A model generated the notes under the pieces. That model saw only the letters and a list, made by a program, of their open reading frames with translations. It was not told the DNA's origin and did no database searches. The position numbers and the translations under genes are program-made. This document shows, in pieces, positions 1 through 5,290 of a DNA stretch of 9,184 nt. Position 1 is the stretch's first letter; the number at the start of each line of letters is the position of its first letter. The stretch spans positions 1 through 9,184 of the forward strand of contig JACPJY010000265.1 in assembly GCA_016187325.1 (NCBI GenBank). Reading direction: 5' to 3'. Source of the stretch: Rhodospirillales bacterium (GTDB lineage Bacteria; Pseudomonadota; Alphaproteobacteria; Rhodospirillales; Casp-alpha2).

Positions 1-380
<380 letters not shown>

Positions 381-389
381 GGGCGGGGC

Positions 390-752
390 ATGGAAGACGT
401 GCTCGGAACCAGCCTGCTGGTCTTTGTCGCCGTCACCGTGGTCATCATGGGCGGCGCTGCCTGCTTGACCGGCCAGGCGCTGGCCGCCACCTGGCGGCCG
501 TTGCCGCATCTGTTCTTTTACGGTTTTCTCCTCGGACTCACCGATCGTTTCCTGGTGTGGTCTTTGTTCCAGGGACAGCTGTTGTCGCTCTCGGGCTTCC
601 TGATCGACACACTGCTGATCACCGGGTTCGCCTTCGTCGCCTACCGGATTACCCGGGTTTCCAAGATGGTCAGCCAATACCCGTGGCTTTACGAGCGCGA
701 AGGCCTGTGGCGGTACCGCGCCAAGCAGGCGCCGCCGCACGCCGCCGACTGA
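390..752 (+). CDS. Small three-helix membrane protein, DUF6867-like, beside liv genes
   Basis: A 120-residue hydrophobic protein of unknown function. Three membrane segments can be read: about residues 8-31, 40-57 and 69-87. They are followed by a charged cytoplasmic-looking tail with the YPWLYEREGLWRYR aromatic/basic patch at about 94-107. From memory it resembles the DUF6867 family of alphaproteobacteria, which is found next to branched-chain amino acid transporter genes; I could not check this by search. The ATG is preceded by GAGGG with a 6-base spacer, and the gene lies nine bases after livF, so it is probably translated from the livF mRNA. Asp52, Arg53, Asp73 and Arg86 sit in or at the edges of the predicted helices, which is unusual for a simple anchor. 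An accessory role for the Liv permease is a guess from context only. Confidence 0.82.
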   Translation: MEDVLGTSLLVFVAVTVVIMGGAACLTGQALAATWRPLPHLFFYGFLLGLTDRFLVWSLFQGQLLSLSGFLIDTLLITGFAFVAYRITRVSKMVSQYPWLYEREGLWRYRAKQAPPHAAD

Positions 753-789
753 TCCGCCAGCCCGCTTCTTTCGCCGGCGTCTCCGTTCA

Positions 790-798
790 TGGTAGATT
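790..798 (+). promoter_or_regulatory. Possible extended -10 promoter for livK
   Basis: TGG followed by TAGATT fits an extended -10 element (TGn plus a 4/6 match to TATAAT). There is only a poor -35 (TTTCGC at 769-774, 18-base spacer). It lies in the 165-base gap before livK, the largest gap in the liv block, where an own promoter is plausible for an abundant binding protein. The element is weak and unproven. The rest of the gap shows only short GC-rich inverted repeats. Confidence 0.25.
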
Positions 799-917
799 GA
801 TCGCAAGCGCGCGCGAGAGGGGCCGTTTTATCATCCCTTCGCAAGCAGCGTCCGGGGCCGGGTTATGAGCGGTGCGTGTTCGGTAACCACCCCCTTTTCA
901 GCAGGGAGTAAATCAGT

Positions 918-2030
918 ATGAAACGAATTGTGCAGGTATTCATCGCCGCCATGTTGACGGCGTTCGGCGTCGGCGCCGCGCACGCCGACATCGTGATCGC
1001 CAGCGCCGGCCCGTTCACCGGCAGCTACGCGGCGTTCGGCGAACAACTCAAGCGCGGCGCAACGCAAGCGGTCGCCGATCTTAATGCCGCGGGCGGCGTG
1101 CTGGGTCAGAAACTCAAGCTCGAATACGGCGACGATGCCTGCGACCCGAAGCAGGCAGTTTCCGTCGCCAATAAGTTCGCCAACCAAAAGGTGGTGTTCG
1201 TCTCCGGGCACTTCTGCTCCGGCTCGTCGATCCCCGCGTCCGAAGTCTACAAGGAGGAGAACATCCTCCAGATTTCGCCGGCGTCGACCAACCCGAAGCT
1301 CACCGAGCAGGGCTTTTTCAACGTCTTCCGCACCTGCGGCCGCGACGACCAGCAGGGACCGTTCGACGGCGATTTCATCGCCGACAACTTCAAGGGCAAG
1401 CGGGTCGCCATCGTCCACGACAAGCAGACTTACAGCAAAGGACTGGCGGACGAGGTCAAGAAGCAGCTCAACAAACGCGGGACCAAGGAAGTGCTCTACG
1501 ACACCGTGACCGCCGGCGAGAAGGATTACTCGGCGCTGGTGACCAAGCTGAAGGCCAACAACGTGGACATCCTGTTTTACGGCGGCTACCACACCGAGGG
1601 CGGCCTGATCGTCCGGCAGATGCGCGAACAGGGGCTGAAGGCCCGCATGGTCGCCGGCGACGCCCTGTTCATCCCGGAATTCTGGTCGATCACCGGCAAT
1701 GCCGGCGAGGGCACGCTGGCGTCGTTCAGCCCGGATCCGCGCAACAACAAGGAAGCCGCGGCCGTGGTCAAGAAGTTCCGCGACCAGGGCTACGAGCCCG
1801 AGGGATACACCCTCTACAGCTACGCGGCGGTGCAGGCGTGGGCGCAGGCGGCGGCAAAGGCCAAGTCCACCGACGCCAAGAAGGTCGCCGCGGCTCTCAA
1901 GAGCGGCACCTTCACTACCGTTCTCGGCAAGATCAGCTTCGACAAGAAGGGCGACATCAAGGGCGAGACTTACATGATGTACGAGTGGACGAAGGGCGCG
2001 CTGAAGCCGATCAAGAAGATTTCGAGCTGA
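918..2030 (+). CDS. livK: Branched-chain amino acid-binding periplasmic protein (LivK/LivJ type)
   Basis: A 370-residue periplasmic solute-binding protein, which captures leucine, isoleucine or valine (or related amino acids) and delivers them to the LivHMGF permease. Residues 1-23 form a typical Sec signal peptide (basic MKR, hydrophobic core, AHA cleavage site) with the mature chain starting at Asp24. The mature N-terminus DIVIASAGPFTGSYAAFGEQ and the blocks GDDACDPKQAV (about 71-81), GHFCSGSSIPAS (about 97-108), ISPASTNPKLTEQG, FRTCGRDDQQG and TAGEKDYSALV are classic type I periplasmic-binding LivJ/LivK motifs. Cys75 and Cys100 correspond to the disulfide known in E. coli LIV-binding protein. 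The start has AGGGAG at 903-908, a 9-base spacer. Length is normal. A 165-base gap separates it from the membrane-protein gene, and a strong terminator follows, so it may be expressed more highly than the permease genes. Ligand specificity cannot be read from the sequence. Confidence 0.95.
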   Translation: MKRIVQVFIAAMLTAFGVGAAHADIVIASAGPFTGSYAAFGEQLKRGATQAVADLNAAGGVLGQKLKLEYGDDACDPKQAVSVANKFANQKVVFVSGHFCSGSSIPASEVYKEENILQISPASTNPKLTEQGFFNVFRTCGRDDQQGPFDGDFIADNFKGKRVAIVHDKQTYSKGLADEVKKQLNKRGTKEVLYDTVTAGEKDYSALVTKLKANNVDILFYGGYHTEGGLIVRQMREQGLKARMVAGDALFIPEFWSITGNAGEGTLASFSPDPRNNKEAAAVVKKFRDQGYEPEGYTLYSYAAVQAWAQAAAKAKSTDAKKVAAALKSGTFTTVLGKISFDKKGDIKGETYMMYEWTKGALKPIKKISS

Positions 2031-2041
2031 GGTCGGTCACA

Positions 2042-2057
2042 GGGATCGGGCGATCCC
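2042..2057. repeat. Small inverted repeat between livK and the terminator
   Basis: GGGATC (2042-2047) and GATCCC (2052-2057) form a 6-bp stem with a GGGC loop. There is no T-tract on either side, so it is not a complete terminator. In mucR mRNA, which runs the other way, it could help 3'-end formation, but that is speculative. Confidence 0.4.
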
Positions 2058-2085
2058 GACCACGAGTCGCAAACGAATGAGTGAG

Positions 2086-2117
2086 CCCGGCGGCGGAACT
2101 GCCGCCGGGTTTTTTTT
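2086..2117 (+). terminator. Intrinsic terminator of livK
   Basis: A perfect 9-bp stem, CCCGGCGGC (2086-2094) with GCCGCCGGG (2101-2109), has a 6-base loop and is followed at once by eight T (2110-2117). It starts 55 bases after the livK stop. There is no A-tract on its left flank, so it should act on the + strand (livK) and not as a strong bidirectional terminator for the convergent mucR. Confidence 0.93.
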
Positions 2118-2148
2118 GCTAATGCCGGTGGAGCGCGCCGATCGCCGA

Positions 2149-2598
2149 TCAGCCGGCCTTGCGGCCGAGGCCGATCTTCTTGGCGAAATCCGAGCGTCGC
2201 TGGGCGTAGCTGGGGGCCACCATCGGGTAGTCCGATGGCAGGTTCCAGCGGCTGCGGTACTCGTCCGGGGTCAGGTTGTAGGCCGTTTTCAAGTGTCTTT
2301 TCAACATTTTAAGCTTGCGGCCGTCTTCCAGGCAGACGATGTAGTCGGCCATCACCGAGCGCCGCACCGGCACCGCCGGGGCGCGCGGCGCCGACTTGTC
2401 AACGGCCGGGCCCGCGGACACGCCGGCGAGCGTATCGAAGACGCGGTGAATGACGTCGGGAATCTGCGAGGCTTCGAGCGGGTTGCGGGAAATATATGCG
2501 GCGACGATGTCGACGGTCATCCGTAGGACATCGAGACGCGACACGACGTCGATTACTTCTTCGCTCATCCTCCTGGGCCCCCCGTTTGGATGATTCAT
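2149..2598 (-). CDS. mucR: MucR/Ros-family transcriptional regulator
   Basis: A cytoplasmic DNA-binding protein of the Ros/MucR family. Members act as global regulators or nucleoid-like repressors of exopolysaccharide, motility and cell-cycle genes in alphaproteobacteria. From the chosen ATG it has 149 residues. The N-terminal helical part, VLRMTVDIVAAYISRNPL at about 24-41, is followed by a Pro/Ala linker at about 62-78. The conserved core DYIVCLEDGRKLKMLKRHL-TAYNLTPDEYRSRWNLPSDYPMVAPSYA lies at about 85-132. The Ros zinc motif CX2CX9HX3H reads Cys89, Asp92, His102, Ala106 here, so two ligand positions differ. The start is unsettled. GTG at 2619 overlaps a good -10 element and would lie upstream of the predicted transcript start. 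ATG at 2598 has only an A-rich leader. ATG at 2568 has AGGAGG touching it with no spacer and would give 139 residues. It is transcribed towards livK and away from rpiB. Autoregulation is typical of the family. Confidence 0.9.
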   Translation of the reverse strand: MNHPNGGPRRMSEEVIDVVSRLDVLRMTVDIVAAYISRNPLEASQIPDVIHRVFDTLAGVSAGPAVDKSAPRAPAVPVRRSVMADYIVCLEDGRKLKMLKRHLKTAYNLTPDEYRSRWNLPSDYPMVAPSYAQRRSDFAKKIGLGRKAG

Positions 2599-2621
2599 TT
2601 TTTTATTTTCGATTGGCACAC

Positions 2622-2650
2622 ATCATAGGAAGCCGACGCGGCGCTGACAA
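2622..2650 (-). promoter_or_regulatory. Sigma70-like promoter of mucR
   Basis: On the - strand, TTGTCA (2650-2645) and TATGAT (2627-2622) are separated by exactly 17 bases; each hexamer matches the consensus at 5 of 6 positions. The expected transcript start is near 2615. That leaves a leader of about 17 bases to ATG 2598 or about 47 bases to ATG 2568, and rules against the GTG at 2619. Confidence 0.6.
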
Positions 2651-2670
2651 CAGCGAAGAAGCGGTAGTAA

Positions 2671-2693
2671 TTCGACGCCGTCGGCGCGTCGAA
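2671..2693. repeat. Inverted repeat upstream of the mucR promoter
   Basis: TTCGACGC (2671-2678) and GCGTCGAA (2686-2693) are exact reverse complements separated by 7 bases. No T-tract follows on either strand, so it is not an intrinsic terminator. It ends about 20 bases upstream of the mucR -35 element, a fitting place for an operator or activator site. Confidence 0.5.
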
Positions 2694-2747
2694 CCGCCAA
2701 TAGATCAAATATCGCGACACGGCCGCCGCCGGCCGAAACCGAGTTAT

Positions 2748-2767
2748 TTGCATCGCCGGCAATGCAA
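2748..2767. promoter_or_regulatory. Near-perfect 20-bp dyad, candidate operator
   Basis: TTGCATCGCCGGCAATGCAA reads as its own reverse complement except at one symmetric pair (9 of 10 pairs match). Outer TTGCAT/ATGCAA arms enclose a GCCGGC centre. Such two-fold symmetry over about two helical turns is typical of a site for a homodimeric regulator. The binding protein is unknown, and a Ros/MucR site would not be expected to look like this. It lies roughly midway between the mucR promoter and rpiB. Confidence 0.45.
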
Positions 2768-2904
2768 GCGGTGGCGATGGGGCGATCGTTTCAGGCCGTC
2801 CACGCCGGGCGCTGTTTTTATATTATCGCCGCCCACCACCGGCCCTCGGAAAACCGACCCCGGATAGCCCATAACTTGGGCCTGGCCCGATGTCTTGTGC
2901 CCCG

Positions 2905-2934
2905 TTGGCAGAGGGATTCGATATATGGTATCTA
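2905..2934 (+). promoter_or_regulatory. Candidate extended -10 promoter of the rpiB operon
   Basis: TTGGCA (2905-2910) and TATCTA (2929-2934) are 18 bases apart, and TGG stands directly before the -10 hexamer (extended -10). The expected transcript start is about 2941. This places the ATG at 2925 upstream of the transcript and leaves a leader of about 46 bases to the ATG at 2988. It could serve the whole rpiB-to-nusB run, since no later gap is large. Confidence 0.4.
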
Positions 2935-2987
2935 ATGCCTCGGTCGCGCCGCCCGGCTCCACAATCCCGCGGCCACGGTCAACCGTC

Positions 2988-3461
2988 ATGTCACCCAGGA
3001 AGTCATCGCAAACCATTGCCATCGCCAGCGATCACGCCGGCTATGCCCTGAAGACGCAGTTGAAGAAAGACCTCATGGACCTCGGCTACAACGTTCTCGA
3101 TCTCGGGGCCGACAGTCTGAACTCGGTGGACTATCCCGATTTCGGTTACGCACTGGCCGGCGCCATGAAGGAAGGCAAGGCGAAACGCGGCGTGCTGATC
3201 TGCGGCAGCGGCATCGGCATCTCGATCGCCGCCAACCGTCACCCTGAAATCCGAGCCGCGCTGGTCCACGACGCGCTCGGCGCCCGCATGTCGCGGCTCC
3301 ACAACGACGCCAATGTCATCTGTTTCGGCGGCCGCATGATCGGCCCCGACACCGCCCGCGATTGCCTGAACGTGTTTCTGAACACCAAGTTCGAGGGCGG
3401 CCGCCACAAGCGCCGCGTCGACAAGCTGTCCACCCCGCCAACAGGGATAAAAAAGAAATGA
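2988..3461 (+). CDS. rpiB: Ribose-5-phosphate isomerase B
   Basis: This cytoplasmic enzyme of the RpiB/LacAB family interconverts ribulose-5-phosphate and ribose-5-phosphate in the pentose phosphate pathway. From ATG 2988 it has 157 residues, close to the usual 145-150. Key motifs are IAIASDHAGYALK (residues 10-22, with Asp15-His16), CGSGIGISIAANRHPEIRAAL (from the catalytic Cys72), HNDANVICFGGR and the phosphate-binding EGGRHKRRV near the C-terminus. The frame runs further upstream. An ATG at 2925 has AGAGGG nine bases before it, but it would add a Pro-rich tail absent from the family and would start inside the likely promoter. ATG 2988 itself has only a weak ribosome site and a 5-bp hairpin just before it, so the start is about 70:30 in its favour. 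Its stop overlaps the glyA start (ATGA). Its product ribulose-5-P is also the RibB substrate further down the run. Confidence 0.92.
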   Translation: MSPRKSSQTIAIASDHAGYALKTQLKKDLMDLGYNVLDLGADSLNSVDYPDFGYALAGAMKEGKAKRGVLICGSGIGISIAANRHPEIRAALVHDALGARMSRLHNDANVICFGGRMIGPDTARDCLNVFLNTKFEGGRHKRRVDKLSTPPTGIKKK

Positions 3462-4780
3462 CGCTCGAAGCCAAGATTCCGCTATCGCCTTACTTTTCCG
3501 ACGATCTGGAGCGCTTCTTCGAAGACACGCTGGCCGAGCGCGACCCGGCCATCGCCAAGGCCATCGACGACGAGCTCGCCCGCCAGCAGGACCAGATCGA
3601 GTTGATCGCGTCGGAAAATATCGTCTCCCGCGCCGTGCTCGAGGCGCAGGGCGGGGTGATGACCAACAAGTACGCGGAAGGCTATCCGGGACGGCGCTAT
3701 TACGGCGGCTGCGAGTTCGTCGACGTCGCCGAGAGCCTGGCAATAGAGCGCGCCAAACAGTTGTTCGATTGCGCCTACGTCAACGTGCAGCCGCATTCCG
3801 GCGCCCAGGCCAACGGCGCGGTGTTGATGGCGCTGCTCAAGCCGGGCGACACGCTGCTCGGCATGTCGCTGGCGGCCGGCGGGCACCTGACCCACGGCGC
3901 GCCGCCGTCGCAATCGGGCAAATGGTTCCACGCGGTGCAGTACGGGGTACGGCGCGAGGACGCGCTGACCGATTTCGACGAGGTCGAGAGGCTGGCCCGC
4001 GAGCACAGGCCGAAGCTGATCATCGCCGGCGGCTCGGCCTATCCGAGGATCATCGATTTCAAGCGTTTCCGGGCGATCGCCGACGCCGTCGGGGCCTATC
4101 TACTAGTAGATATGGCGCACTTCGCCGGCCTGGTCGCCGCTGGCGTGCACCCGAGCCCGTTGCCGTTCGCCCATGTCGTCACCACCACCACCCACAAGAC
4201 GCTCCGGGGTCCGCGCGGCGGCATGATCCTCGCCAACGACGAGGAGATGGGGAAGAAGATCAACTCGGCGGTCTTCCCGGGCCTGCAGGGCGGGCCGCTG
4301 ATGCACGTCATCGCCGCCAAGGCGGTGGCGTTTGGCGAGGCGTTGAGGCCTGAGTTCAAGACTTACAGCCAAGCCGTTGTAAAAAACGCAAAAACGCTCG
4401 CCCGGGTGTTGATGGACCGCGGCTGCGACATCGTCTCCGGTGGCACCGACACGCATCTGATGCTGGTCGACTTGCGGCCGAAGAAGCTGACCGGCCGCGC
4501 CGCCGAGGCCAGCCTCGAGCGCGCCGGTATCACCTGCAATAAGAACGGCATTCCATTCGACCCGGAAAAGCCGACCGTCACGTCAGGCGTCCGGCTCGGC
4601 ACCCCGGCGGCCACCACCCGCGGCTTCGGCGCCGAGGAATTCAAGCAGGTCGGGCACCTGATCAGCGATGTCCTCGACGGGCTGGCGGCGAGGCCGGACG
4701 ACAACAGCGCCGCCGAGAAGACGGCCCGGGAGCGGGTGCGCAAGCTGTGCCAGCGGTTCCCGATTTACGGACTGGGTTGA
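3458..4780 (+). CDS. glyA: Serine hydroxymethyltransferase
   Basis: A cytoplasmic PLP enzyme that converts serine and tetrahydrofolate to glycine and 5,10-methylene-THF, the main source of one-carbon units. It has 440 residues, somewhat longer than the 417 of E. coli GlyA; the extra length is mostly at the N-terminus. Visible motifs are IELIASENIVS at about 47-57, NKYAEGYPGRRYYGG at about 70-84, NVQPHSGAQAN at about 108-118, LLVDMAHFAGL with Asp218 and His221, and VTTTTHKTLRGPRGG with the Schiff-base Lys247. These equal E. coli Asp200, His203 and Lys229 with a constant offset of 18. The ATG overlaps the rpiB stop in ATGA, with AGGG 11 bases upstream, pointing to translational coupling. The codons CTA CTA GTA at 4100-4108 are atypical for this GC-rich gene (see the palindrome entry). 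Assignment is certain. Confidence 0.98.
   Translation: MTLEAKIPLSPYFSDDLERFFEDTLAERDPAIAKAIDDELARQQDQIELIASENIVSRAVLEAQGGVMTNKYAEGYPGRRYYGGCEFVDVAESLAIERAKQLFDCAYVNVQPHSGAQANGAVLMALLKPGDTLLGMSLAAGGHLTHGAPPSQSGKWFHAVQYGVRREDALTDFDEVERLAREHRPKLIIAGGSAYPRIIDFKRFRAIADAVGAYLLVDMAHFAGLVAAGVHPSPLPFAHVVTTTTHKTLRGPRGGMILANDEEMGKKINSAVFPGLQGGPLMHVIAAKAVAFGEALRPEFKTYSQAVVKNAKTLARVLMDRGCDIVSGGTDTHLMLVDLRPKKLTGRAAEASLERAGITCNKNGIPFDPEKPTVTSGVRLGTPAATTRGFGAEEFKQVGHLISDVLDGLAARPDDNSAAEKTARERVRKLCQRFPIYGLG
4097..4112. repeat. Perfect 16-bp palindrome inside glyA
   Basis: TATCTACTAGTAGATA is identical to its reverse complement. It encodes Tyr-Leu-Leu-Val-Asp and the first bases of the next Met codon, in the SHMT active-site strand, using CTA, CTA and GTA where the gene otherwise prefers CTG/CTC and GTC/GTG. 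The AT-rich palindrome carries CTAG, a scarce tetranucleotide in many bacteria. Function is unknown; it may be chance. Confidence 0.6.
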
Positions 4781-4828
4781 GCGGCCGCCGACGATCCGGG
4801 CGGGCCAAAACTGGAAGGATGATCGACA

Positions 4829-5290
4829 ATGCGTTGTCCGTTTTGCGGCCATGACGACACACAGGTGAAGGACTCGCGTCCGACGGAGGACAACGCGACT
4901 ATCCGCCGGCGCCGTTTTTGTCCTGAATGCTCGTCGCGCTTCACGACCTTCGAGCGCGTGCAGTTGCGCGAGCTGTCGGTCATCAAGAGCAACGGCGACA
5001 AGGTCCCCTTCGACCGCGAGAAGCTGCTCAGGTCCTTGCAGATCGCGCTGCGCAAGCGGCCGGTGGAGGAAGACCGAATCGAGCGCATCGTCAATGGCAT
5101 CCAACGTCGCCTCGAAACCCTGGGCGAGAGCGAAATACCGACCAAGGTCATCGGCGAGATGGTGATGGAAGCCCTCTCCGAACTCGACAAGGTGGCTTTT
5201 GTCCGGTTTGCCTCGGTTTACCGAAATTTCCGAGAGGCCAAGGATTTCGAGGCCTTTGTGGGCAAACTGGGCAGTGATCGGGACAAATAG
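4829..5290 (+). CDS. nrdR: Transcriptional repressor NrdR
   Basis: NrdR is a nucleotide-sensing repressor of ribonucleotide reductase genes. The 153 residues have the usual size and layout. An N-terminal zinc ribbon has Cys3-Pro-Phe-Cys6 and Cys31-Pro-Glu-Cys34, with the RFTTFER motif just after it. An ATP-cone domain follows from about residue 47, containing VIKSNGDKVPFDREKLLRSL (binds ATP/dATP) and the conserved FVRFASVYRNF near residues 126-136. GGAAGGA lies nine bases before the ATG. It sits 48 bases after glyA with no terminator between. Placement between glyA and ribD is common in proteobacteria. No NrdR box (AT-rich ACAC...TTGT type) is visible nearby, so its targets are presumably nrd genes elsewhere. 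Confidence 0.97.
   Translation: MRCPFCGHDDTQVKDSRPTEDNATIRRRRFCPECSSRFTTFERVQLRELSVIKSNGDKVPFDREKLLRSLQIALRKRPVEEDRIERIVNGIQRRLETLGESEIPTKVIGEMVMEALSELDKVAFVRFASVYRNFREAKDFEAFVGKLGSDRDK

Larger units (their letters stand above)
2620..2987. other. Divergent mucR-rpiB intergenic regulatory region
   Basis: No protein gene is supported in these 368 bases. From left to right it holds the mucR promoter (2622-2650, - strand), an 8-bp inverted repeat (2671-2693), an AT-rich run around 2699-2713, a 20-bp near-perfect dyad (2748-2767), an AT island TTTTTATATTAT (2815-2826), a short GCCCA/TGGGC hairpin (2867-2881) and an extended -10 promoter towards rpiB (2905-2934). AT-rich steps inside a GC-rich genome are the kind of site MucR proteins are known to bind, so regulation of mucR itself is plausible. 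I see no tRNA-like, riboswitch-like or terminator-like structure here. Confidence 0.6.

Noticed and set aside
797..833. TTGATC with TTATCA as a -35/-10 pair for livK
   Set aside because: The spacer would be far longer than 19 bases, so it does not fit sigma70.
831..1592. A 253-codon open frame on the - strand opposite livK
   Set aside because: It overlaps a clearly conserved livK, has low-complexity composition and no recognisable domain.
4381..4387. A_AAA_AAC heptamer in frame in glyA, the classical -1 frameshift signal
   Set aside because: GlyA is full length and conserved beyond this point. I see no pseudoknot-like stimulator at the right distance, and Lys-Asn coding explains the run.
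4781..4828. Terminator or NrdR box between glyA and nrdR
   Set aside because: The 48 bases hold a short GC palindrome and the nrdR ribosome site only. There is no T-tract and no AT-rich NrdR box.
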